Assembly (NCBI GenBank): GCA_043381765.1
Contig: JBHJMP010000581.1
Span: forward strand, 1 to 25,355
Source of the DNA: Collodictyon triciliatum
Taxonomy: Eukaryota > CRuMs
DNA: 25,355 nt
Direction of reading: 5' to 3'
The translations under genes and the position numbers were made by a program. Position 1 is the stretch's first letter; each line of letters begins with the position of its first letter. Under the pieces are notes generated by a model. That model was not told the DNA's origin. It saw only the letters and a list, made by a program, of their open reading frames with translations, and did no database searches. This document shows positions 8,501 to 16,886 of the stretch, piece by piece.

Positions 8501-11219
8501 AAGCCGGGGTGTTTTAATTTCCATCGCATATATTAACCTCGTTGTTAACTTTGATGATAGCAAGTATATGATGTTATTTTTTCCTATAGATATGCTTCTT
8601 TAAAATTATTTATTACTTACATCTCATTTATCCAGGATTTGAGTGTGAGTTTATCAAAATACTGCACAATCAATAAGCTATTTGGCTTCATCCTTCGTCT
8701 CAGATTTAAGGATGACGCTTTAGAGACAGACTACCGAAAATACAATTCAACTGTCGTGCAAGACTCATTGTATAGGTTGGTCAATTAATTTAAGTTTGCG
8801 TGGTTCCATATAATCAGAAATATTTTATGCAATTCATTTAATCTACTTATAGTGCCGGACTGTACTCTGTGGTGGGTGTATCCGTCCTATTTTCTGTCTA
8901 CGATATCACAATTTTTGGGGTATCATTGAATGCTCAGGACATGCTCGACCAACCCACAGTCTTTATAAGATTTGGTGTCTTACTACCAATCGTCACCTTT
9001 CACCTTCTATCACACCTCCTTGGTTCTGCCAAAGATACTCGATATCGATTTCACGGAAACAATGTCTACCTATCGTCCATTCTTGTTTACGGGGTGTGGA
9101 TTGTGGTTAACACATCACTTCTAAAGGAGCAGCCACAAAATCTTGCAGACAAGCCATATGAACATTTTTTACTGGAGCTTTATGTTTGGGCGATAATTTT
9201 CTTTTCCAATGGATGGACAAATAAACATGGTCTATACACAACCGGGGTTATGTGGATAGCATATGCTAATTTCACGCTATATCATCTTGAAGATATTGGA
9301 ATGTATGAGTTGCTTCCTTTTTTTTTTTATCGCGCACAAACATAAATTTTATCTTTCCAATTTTTTCAGATGACCCCGAAGGGTCACGCACAAACATAAA
9401 TTAATTAATTTTTTTTAGTCATATGTGTATTCCTAAAAAAAACTTTTTATTTATATTTTTAGAATGGACAATTTAAGTTTATACCTGAATGGGATTATAT
9501 TCAATGCTCTTCCCTTATGGAACTTGATATGGGGCGAAACTGAAAGGGAACTTCTACGAAGAAAAGAATTTTTACTATCTGTCCAAGAATCCGAGGTAAA
9601 AGAATATTTGTTTGAATTATCTTATGAAATTTTCTATTTCCATTTAGTTCTTTTGGTTACATATATATATATCGGTTTATGGCGAATTAGTATGGTCAAT
9701 CCCCGAATAACTGTTTTCCTTTACGCCAGGCAATACAAACATTGCAGAAACAGCAAAAGTTTGTCGATTCTATCCTTTGCACTGTAGTGCCTCCTTACTT
9801 GCTTTCCTCAGTTCGTGATGTGCAGGCAAACACAAAAGAAGAATTTCCAAATGCCTCTTTGATAGTCATAGACATCGTCGGCTCTCGACAAATATTCAGA
9901 TTTCTTTCAGCACGACAAATATTTGCACTTTTATCGGGTCAGAGATTCATCCTTCTATATTTTTTTTTGAAAAATAAAGTGAATATGTTCCTCCTCAACC
10001 CCATTCTCATTTTCTGTGCTTTTTTATATTCATACTTAGAGATATTTCAGTGCATCGAGGCACTGTGTAAAACATTTGGAGTTGTTCCCATCAAGACCGT
10101 GGAAGACTGCTTCATAGTAAATAAAATTCGCGTTTGAATAACTTCACTACCCTATCTTAGGTTCTGACTGTTGTTTCTCTTTTAATGTTGCGGCTGAAAA
10201 TAAGTCTCCTTTATTTAATCAACCATTCACAGGCTATGGTTCCAAATAGCTCGGAAACTAGGAAAGGGTTGATGTGCATATGCCAACTTTCACGGCAGGT
10301 AAGTCGAAGAAGATTACGCAGATAGACTCATCATTTGAATATAAAACTCTGCCTGCTGCAGACATTTCTCTGACATTTTTTATGAACAGATTCACCAAAC
10401 AGTGAGCACGAAAAAGTTTGAGTTTTGGACAGAAATGGTCGAGGTGAAAATCGGTATATCATGCGGCGATGTCATAGGATATGTTTCAGGTAGTTGTTTC
10501 AAGACTGCATCTTTATTTTGTTAAATCTTGCATTTAATTTGTTTTGCTTTTCTTTTTTATCCTCCTATTTTTATAATATGGTCATATTTTCCTTACGTAA
10601 GTAACCCTCTGCTCTTTTTTTTAGCCCCCACGTTTCCTTGCAAATATCAGCGATTCCATGCATTTTTTTCTTATCAAAGACAATGACCTTTATTTTCAAA
10701 TTTGATGCTTAGGGAAAGACTATCTTTCGTATGAAATATGGGGAGATTGTGGTAAGCGCGTACTTTTTTAACCCGAATTCATGGCCAATCAAGGCTAGAA
10801 ATACACGGTGTTTTTTTTTCTTTTTTCGATTCAAAGAATTGATGTATTCCTAGTTAACGAAGCCTGGGAGCTCATACATGATACAGAAGCCGGACGTACA
10901 CAGGTTTTTTCCCACTTTATTCGATTCAAATTCGGACGTACACAGATTACTTGGATATGTACATCCAGCGAATCGAACATACCCATACTCGTCTGTGGTT
11001 AGCATACACTCTAGAAACAAAACTATTCACTCGGCAAAGGTCTCACATTCATGTGTCAAGCACCTGGAAAGAGACCACATTCTGCAAAAGGAGATGAGGC
11101 ACGACCCAAGCGATCCAGACTGCCCCAGGACAAAGTACTATGTTGTTGAAAACCAAAGTGTGTGGGAGATGTACATCCAGTACATCGATTGGATGGAGCG
11201 CGAAGATTTATATGTGTAA
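5530..11219 (+). CDS. Multi-exon transmembrane class III nucleotidyl cyclase, 6TM-C1-6TM-C2
   Basis: Inferred exons: 5530-5780, 5901-6044, 6341-6461, 6561-6751, 6871-6966, 7087-7275, 7370-7393, 7519-7567, 7798-7899, 8007-8094, 8187-8269, 8365-8508, 8636-8775, 8853-9308, 9463-9595, 9730-9937, 10040-10116, 10233-10298, 10390-10489, 10713-10751, 10854-10903, 10946-10990, 11040-11219; about 991 aa. Junctions are GT-AG and in phase. The last three exons are tentative, and TM module 1 may lack an exon. Each TM block follows an F-x-x-(D/E)-x-x-(L/T)-E/R-x-x-Y-like segment (FKNEKDETRYLNEL; FKDDALETDYRKY). C1 (about 268-494) contains YGLHRVRTSGDYL, IKVSIGMHRGPVYAGAV and FEIFGDSLSVAEEIL. C2 (about 738-991) contains SLIVIDIVGS, FGVVPIKTVEDCF, VKIGISCGDVIGYV and YEIWGDCVNEAWEL. 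These align with class III cyclase landmarks (DIVGFT, IKTIGD, RIGIHxG, WGDTVNxASR). The Lys in IKT favours ATP, so adenylyl cyclase is likelier than guanylyl. Several catalytic residues are replaced. Confidence 0.85.
9333..9402 (+). repeat. 16-bp direct repeat flanking a 38-bp segment in a cyclase intron
   Basis: CGCACAAACATAAATT occurs at 9333-9348 and 9387-9402, inside the intron 9309-9462. The 38-bp spacer includes TGACCCCGAAGGGTCA at 9371-9386, a 6-bp perfect inverted repeat around CGAA. It looks like a target duplication around a small insertion, or a local duplication. Confidence 0.85.
10811..10836 (-). mobile_element. LINE-tail-like fragment in a cyclase intron
   Basis: T-run followed by TTTTTTCGATTCAAAG, matching the tail end of the LINE fragment at 18715-18741 (CTTTATTCGATTCAAAG) except for the T-run. 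It lies in the intron 10752-10853. No clear target duplication is seen, so the match could be a degenerate tail or chance in T-rich intron sequence. Confidence 0.4.
10891..10945 (-). mobile_element. 29-bp LINE-tail insertion with 13-bp target duplication in the cyclase gene
   Basis: CGGACGTACACAG is present twice, at 10891-10903 and 10933-10945. The 29 bases between contain CTTTATTCGATTCAAA, identical to the tail region of the LINE fragment at 18726-18740, preceded by a T-run (a minus-strand A-tail). This is the signature of a severely truncated target-primed insertion. The added 42 bases (insert plus second target copy) start with GT and end with AG, and are a multiple of three. Confidence 0.8.
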
Positions 11220-11775
11220 CGCGTTGTGTCTATGGCATTCTATATTCAGCCGATCTTTCTAGTAAAAAAATACAGATTTTTATAAATAAATCAAGACAAA
11301 AATGAAAAGATATGCTCATCCTATGTCTTTGAGTACCTTCATATAAGAGTAAAACCATGTAATAAACATAAGAATCATTATAGCAATTATGAGGAATCGG
11401 GCGGGTGCGTTCATTGCCCAACATATCCCTTAATTTCCACATATGTGGGGAGTGACGTCATTTGCAAACACAGCCACGAATCACATCGCGAATAAGAAGC
11501 GAGCAGAAAAAAGGAGAGGAAAAGGAGAAGGTTTAAAGAAGGGCTGCTTGTGCGTTGAGGGTCACTATGGCCAACTGACTGGATACGGGAGTGAGAGGAG
11601 AGAGGAACCAATAGGAAGGAGAATCCTAGGGATTGCGGTGCCTCAGACTTTCCAACGCAGAGAACCTCGCCATGAAGTTTATGCGTTGATTTTTATTTGC
11701 TCGAAATACTCTGCTATTGAACTAACTTCCTCGATCGGCCATTTGAACTTGCTGGCTGGAGCAGCGCGAGGCATA
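11220..11775. other. Intergenic region between cyclase and fumarase
   Basis: Holds the cyclase 3' UTR (AATAAA-type sequence around 11284) and the presumed fumarase 5' flank. A perfect palindrome TGACGTCA sits at 11453-11460, about 320 bp before the proposed fumarase start; it equals the CRE/ATF consensus but there is no evidence it is used. A plus frame open over 11443-11802 has no recognisable similarity. Confidence 0.5.
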
Positions 11776-14061
11776 ATGCTTAAGGTAAATGAAACACATT
11801 AGAGTACTTTCGCCTTATTTGAGTCGTTGAAAGCCAACCTTTTTTTTGTTTTTTGTTGTTGTTTTGTTGTTGTTGTTGTTGTTGTTTTTTGTTGTTGTTT
11901 TTTGTTGTTGTTTTTTGTTGTTATTGTGTTGTTGTGTTGTTATTGTGTTGTTGTTTTGTTGTTGTTATGTTGTTGTTATGTTTGTTTGTTTTTTTTTGTT
12001 GTTATTGTGTTGTTTTTTTGTTGTTATTGTGTTGTTATTGTGTTGTTATTGTGTTGTTGTTTTGATGTTGTTATATTGTTATTGTGTTGTTGTTGTGTTG
12101 TTATTGTGTTGTTATTGTGTTGTTGTTTTGTTGTTGTTTTGTTGTTGTTATGTTGTTGTTTTGTTGTTGTTTTGTTGTTGTTTTGTTGTTGTTATTGTGT
12201 TGTTATTGTGTTGTTATTGTGTTGTTATTGTGTTGTTATTGTGTTGTTATTGTGTTGTTTTTTTGTTGTTATTGTGTTGTTGTTTTGATGTTGTTATATT
12301 GTTATTGTGTTGTTGTTGTGTTGTTGTTTTGTTGTTGTTATGTTGTTATGTTGTTGTTATGTTTGTTTTTTTGTTGTTATTGTGTTGTTATTGTGTTGTT
12401 ATTGTGTTGTTATTTTGTTTGTTTTTTGCTTGTTTTTTGTTTTTAAAACGGAACTACCTGCACGAATCATGCATACGCATTCACACACGACAATCACCCA
12501 AGAATAATAACAAGTGCCTAACCTCCTTCACAGAGTCTTGCTCCCACAGCCTCAAAGGCCTTCCGCCAAGCCGCCCTTATTCGTGCGTCGTCCTTTCAGG
12601 TGCGAGTTGAGACGGACACCTTTGGACCTATCGATGTACCCAGCGAAAAGTATTGGGGAGCACAAACTCAGCGGTAAGACTTTGACACTTGCAGAACTTT
12701 CCTCTCGCGCTTGCTTATGGTTTAGATCAGCTCTGTATCTACGCAAGTATTGCTCAACTATTCGCACCTTTTCTCTCCATGCCCGTATGAACCAGCTCTC
12801 TCCAAAACTTTGAGATCAACCAAGAGCGTGACAAGATGCCTTACGAAGTGATCAAGGTATTTACCGCTGCTACAGCGGAAACATTATTTATATACTTTTC
12901 TCTTTATTCACATATTATTAATTCTAATACACCACCGTATTCTCCAAGTGTATTTACGCAGCTCTGCTGGAGTCCGGTATGCGATCATGTATTGTGAAAC
13001 AAAACATACCACTAATATTGCCAACCTTGTCTTTAGGGTATGGCGATCCTCAAGAAGGCTGCAGCCGAAGTCAACGTCCAGTTCGGACTTGACCCAAAGG
13101 TTTCTGCTGCCATCCAGAAGGCTGCCGACGAGGTTATCCTTTACTTCATATTTCCTCATTCATCCGCCAAGAAGAAGCGGGAAGAAAGAAAGAAAGAAAA
13201 GGGCGATAAGTATCTCATAGCCTCTCCTCAAACCCTCTTTAACCCCTCTCGTTACCCTCTCTCCCTCTGGGTGGATGGAAACCCATCTACACACGCCTCT
13301 GGAGAGACATCTGAGCAAACCCTTCTTGAAATCCACTCCAGGTCATCAGCGGGAAGCTGCAGGACCACTTCCCCTTGGTCATCTGGCAGACGGGAAGCGG
13401 AACGCAGACCAACATGAACGTGAACGAAGTCCTCTCGAACCGCGCCATCGAGCTGCTGGGCGGGCAGGTGGGGAGCAAGAAGCCAGTCCATCCGAACGAC
13501 CACGTCAACATGAGCCAGTCCTCCAACGACACGTTCCCGACCGCCATGCACATTGCCGCGGCCTTGGAGGTGAAGCAGCGCCTGATTCCGTCGCTGAGCA
13601 CGCTGCGGGACGGGCTTGCCGAGAAGGCGCAGGCCTTTGCAAACATCCTCAAGATTGGGCGCACACACACGCAGGACGCCACGCCGATGCGCCTGGGCGA
13701 CGAGTTTGGGGCGTATGCGTACCAGCTGACTCTGGGGCTGGACCGCGTGAATGCGGCACTTCCACGCATCTATGCACTGGCTGCTGGGGGCACGGCTGTC
13801 GGGACCGGGCTCAACACATACGAGGGCTTTGCCGAGGGGGTCGCGTCGTCTGTGGCGCGGCAGACGGGGCTGCCTTTCGTCACGGCGCCAAACAAGTTCG
13901 AGGCTCTTGCGGCACACGATGCACTGGTGGAGCTGCACGGCGCCCTCAACACCGTGGCCGTCTCGCTCATGAAGATAGCCAACGACATCCGCCTTCTGGG
14001 CTCGGGCCCCCGCTGCGGCCTGGGCGAGCTGCTTCTGCCCGAGAATGAGCCCGGCTCCAGC

Positions 14062-14100
<39 letters not shown>

Positions 14101-14732
14101 ATCACCATGGTCTGCGCCCAGGTCATGGGCAACCAGGTGGCTGTCTCTGTGGGCGGAAGCAACGGCCACTTTGAGCTCAACGTCTTCAAGCCCGTCATTA
14201 TCCACAACGTCCTCCACTCCACCCGCCTCCTTGCCGACGCCTCGCTCTCCTTCCACAAGCACTGCATACTCGGTCTGCAGGCCAACGAGAAGCGCATCGC
14301 CAGTCTTCTCAACGAGTCTCTCATGCTTGTCACCTCCCTCAACCCGCACATTGGCTACGACAACTCTGCCAAGGCTGCAAAGAAGGCTCACAAGGAAGGC
14401 ACCACCCTCAAGGAGGCTACAGTCTCCCTTGGACTCTTGACCCGTATGCACTATCTCTTTTCTCTATTTTTCTCTATTTTTCTCTATTTTTCTCTATTTT
14501 TCTCTATTTTTCTCTATTTTTCTCTATTTTTCTCTATTTTTCTCTATTTTTCTCTATTTTTTGGTTTGCTGTTTTAGACTTTATATTATAACTGGGAGCA
14601 AGCAGCTGCCCTTTTCTTTTCTTCTTCTCTTGTATTGACGAGGTATAATGATGAATAGCCGACCAATTCGATAAACTTGTCCGCCCTGAAAACATGCTTG
14701 GCCCGGAGAAGTACCAGCCGAAGAAGAAATAA
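11776..14732 (+). CDS. fumC: Fumarate hydratase, class II (mitochondrial-type)
   Basis: Catalyses reversible hydration of fumarate to L-malate in the TCA cycle as a homotetramer. Exons: 11776-11784 (MLK, inferred), 12534-12673, 12796-12856, 13037-13132, 13342-14443, 14659-14732; 493 aa, normal for the family. All junctions are GT-AG and in phase. The leader after splicing, [20 protein letters not shown], is rich in R, A and S without acidic residues, as expected for mitochondrial import. The mature part begins at about [14 protein letters not shown]. Landmarks: [23 protein letters not shown] (about 118-128), [27 protein letters not shown] with the conserved His, and the fumarate-lyase signature [11 protein letters not shown] (about 340-350, encoded at 14053-14085) with the catalytic-loop serines. 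The C terminus [13 protein letters not shown] fits class II fumarases. No disabling change is seen. Exon 5 is strikingly GC-rich at third positions compared with neighbouring genes. AATAAA at 14774 is a plausible polyadenylation signal. Confidence 0.95.
11839..12440 (+). repeat. Imperfect (TTG)n / TTGTTATTG low-complexity array in fumarase intron 1
   Basis: About 600 bases of TTG triplets interspersed with TTA, TTT and TG variants. All three plus frames are open for long stretches and translate to L/C/V/F-only strings, which is a composition artefact and not protein. It fills most of the proposed first intron (11785-12533). Confidence 0.95.
14461..14560 (+). repeat. 10-bp minisatellite (TCTCTATTTT)10 in fumarase intron 5
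   Basis: Ten perfect tandem copies inside the intron 14444-14658. The fumarase frame would otherwise be extended by repeated [10 protein letters not shown] before a stop, but the conserved C terminus lies in the exon after this intron. Confidence 0.97.
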
Positions 14733-14925
14733 GCCCAGCTCGCCTTCTTTCTCTATTCTCTGCCCAGAAAAACAATAAAAGAACCACACACATGTCCGGC
14801 AAGTATGCAGTCGTCTCAGCAAGAGACCCCACAGAGTCAAATGGGTTTTATCGCTGCTTGAAGACACACGCACTCCTAAAAGAGTATTCCACAGGCCGCT
14901 TTTTCACAGCGTGCTTCTACCGATT

Positions 14926-15001
14926 ATCGCGTTCTCTTATTTCACCATCCTGCACAAAATTGAAAGGAAGAATAAAAAGAAAAAAAAATCGCGTTCTCTT
15001 A
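14926..15001 (+). mobile_element. 5'-truncated SINE-like insertion (46 bp) with 15-bp target duplication
   Basis: ATCGCGTTCTCTTAT is repeated perfectly at 14926-14940 and 14987-15001. The 46 bases between begin TTCACCATCCTGCACAAAAT and end in an A-rich tail. The same 3' sequence occurs in the insertion at 18148-18246, where it is preceded by further sequence missing here, so this copy is truncated at its 5' end. It contains no coding capacity. Confidence 0.85.
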
Positions 15002-15121
15002 TCGTTGCCACAACACCGAATTGCTGTGCTTACACTAGTATTACAGATTTCTCGGTATAAGGTTCGTATGATTACAATTTATGCTCATAAAATAACTCGC
15101 AACTTCATCACTACGAATAAT

Positions 15122-16505
15122 CAACATTATAAAATCAAGACGCTCTCTGAGCCACCTACGGAGGGAGGGCTGGGACTCATAACGCCTGGTATTACACAGG
15201 CATCGCTCACGACGAGATGGTGGACAGATATGCTTACCCATCCGAAAGATTTTGGCAGCGTGGAATGTGGCACCTCATCCATCGCATATGTCCGAACTTC
15301 AAGGCACAGCTCTGTGACAGCAGAATCCAATCACCACCGCCAAACACTCCCGAGCCGCTACTAGCGCGGTGGAAGGTTCTGTATGAAAACTGTGAAATGT
15401 GCGAGTCTATCCAACTACATGCTGTTACAGGCCAACTTTGCTGGGATAGAGCAAAAGGCTTCTGTATCATCAAGTCGAGAGAAGCAACAGCTCATTCATC
15501 CTGCAACAAGTCGCTTTCCAAAAGGATGGGAGCTTCGCACCGTCGAAAAATGCATCGATATTTCACTCCTCCGATGTAACCCCAACTACAGTCATCCTGA
15601 ACAACAAAGTAGAATGGTGCTCATATCGTCCCATCTCATACGGAGCGCCATCGCTATTTTTCTTTCGCCTGAAGAACCAAACGCGGTCCATTACGCCTGA
15701 TTCTCCGCTATTCTCGATGGCCATGACGTACTCCAAGCTGTTTCGATATGAAATCATCAGCCCGAATCCCTACAACCTGAGAAAATGGGTTGTTGGGCCG
15801 AAACTACAGGCATTATAGACCCGCCGATAGTCAAAAGCTGGAAGCAAACCCGTATACCTCAGTTACTCCCGAAGCACCGAGCCCTACTTCTCAATATCTC
15901 CAACAGAGAGCTATGGATAGGTGCGCGCGTAGTCCATGCAGCAACGACCTCCCCAGAATGCACCATGTGCCATAATGGAGATGAATCTATCGAATACACA
16001 TTTGTGAAGTGCTCTCTTGCTCAAAAAGTGACAGAATGCACCCACAAGATGCTCTCTGAGCTTGATTATGCTCCCAACCGACTCAGCGTGTCTGACATCC
16101 TGTTTGGCCCACAATACCAAATGACCCACGACTCTAGAATACTCTGGACAGTCACAAGGGGACATATGCTGTGGGCCTTATGGAGTGCGCGTGCATTCTC
16201 TCGCTCTAATGATTCATCCGAACGAGAAATCAATGTAACAAGGCTTGAAAGCCTCGTTCAATCCAGCTTCCTGAACAGCCTGCTGAAACACGCCCGCATT
16301 CTTCGCTACTCTGACCGCAAGCGAAGAAAGATGAGGGAATGAGTCGTGCGATATCTCCCACAGCATATCCAACCCCTTCTACCCACGCAGCCAATCAATC
16401 AGTTGGGTCGCCCACCTGACCAACTCGCTATCACTGACTTCTTTCCAGTGCCAGCATCACCACACCAGTGTATCCTACTCACGTTTGCCCTCTAATATGC
16501 GCAGT
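15122..16505 (+). pseudogene. Decayed LINE 3' half (copy B)
   Basis: A remnant of a non-LTR retrotransposon ORF, downstream of the reverse-transcriptase core. TEGGLGLITPGITQASLTTRWW (15158-15223) resembles the post-RT GGLGL...RW block. The frame then shifts (FWQRGMWHLIHRICPNF in another frame), is interrupted by stops, and resumes at 15785-16342. There KSWKQTRIPQLLPKHR, NRELWIGARV and C-x2-C-x10-13-C-type residues (CTMCHNGDESIEYTFVKC) resemble the zf-RVT zinc-binding domain. The ORF ends at 16342 (KRRKMRE), followed by about 160 bp of 3' UTR shared with copies A and C. The 5' end and a target duplication are not resolved. It is not an active element. Confidence 0.8.
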
Positions 16506-16886
16506 TAATTCGTTTTGTCCTTGTCAGAATTAAACTTCCTGATATACTGTTGAATCTTTGTGCTAAATCCGGTACTGGCAATAGCAACAGCAATAGAATA
16601 AGTAAATGTAATGAAAAAGCACAAGTAGTGATAATAAAGATAATATGTGCACATAGTTTGTTTGAATCGATGATAAATTGATAGTGTTACGTAAATTTAT
16701 GCATAATTTCCAGAAATAAATAATTATACGGACCTGCCAAACTAGTTTGCACCAATGCTCCTGTGTGCCGTAAACGTGAATATAAAAGTTTTTTCGTTTG
16801 CTCTGAATCACGACGACAATACCTATCACCGCACAAACAAACATCATGTAGCACAAGATCCTAACAACAGACCCACAATAAAGAAG
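16506..16886 (+). promoter_or_regulatory. 5' flank of the arrestin-fold gene with CCAAT and TATA-like boxes
   Basis: TATAAAAG lies at 16781-16788, about 100 bp upstream of the ATG at 16887, with CCAAT at 16752-16756. The spacing suits a short 5' UTR and supports the start at 16887 over the in-frame ATG at 16755, which would lie upstream of the TATA-like box. The motifs are short, so use is inferred. Confidence 0.5.

Noticed and set aside
10953-11192. Near-duplicate 25-bp segments containing ATGTACATCCAG at about 10957 and 11173
   Set aside because: They would imply an alternative frame (MYIQ-type) for the cyclase C terminus, but the splice phases do not connect to it. Left as unresolved in the terminal exon model.
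11453-11460. TGACGTCA palindrome as a cAMP-response element linked to the neighbouring cyclase gene
   Set aside because: A single 8-bp match to an animal/fungal consensus about 320 bp from an inferred start. The link to cAMP signalling would be a story rather than evidence.
11827-12610. Several long L/C/V/F-only open frames on the plus strand
   Set aside because: Products of the TTG-type array, which is open in all plus frames; it lies in the inferred fumarase intron.
13275-14048. 257-codon plus frame rich in R, A, G and H
   Set aside because: Out-of-frame shadow of the same fumarase exon.
13252-14451. 399-codon open frame on the minus strand
   Set aside because: Exact antisense shadow of the GC-rich fumarase exon, whose sense frame has all fumarase motifs.
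16661-16670. TTTGAATCGA as another LINE-tail insertion
   Set aside because: Only ten bases, no A tail and no flanking duplication; chance is sufficient.
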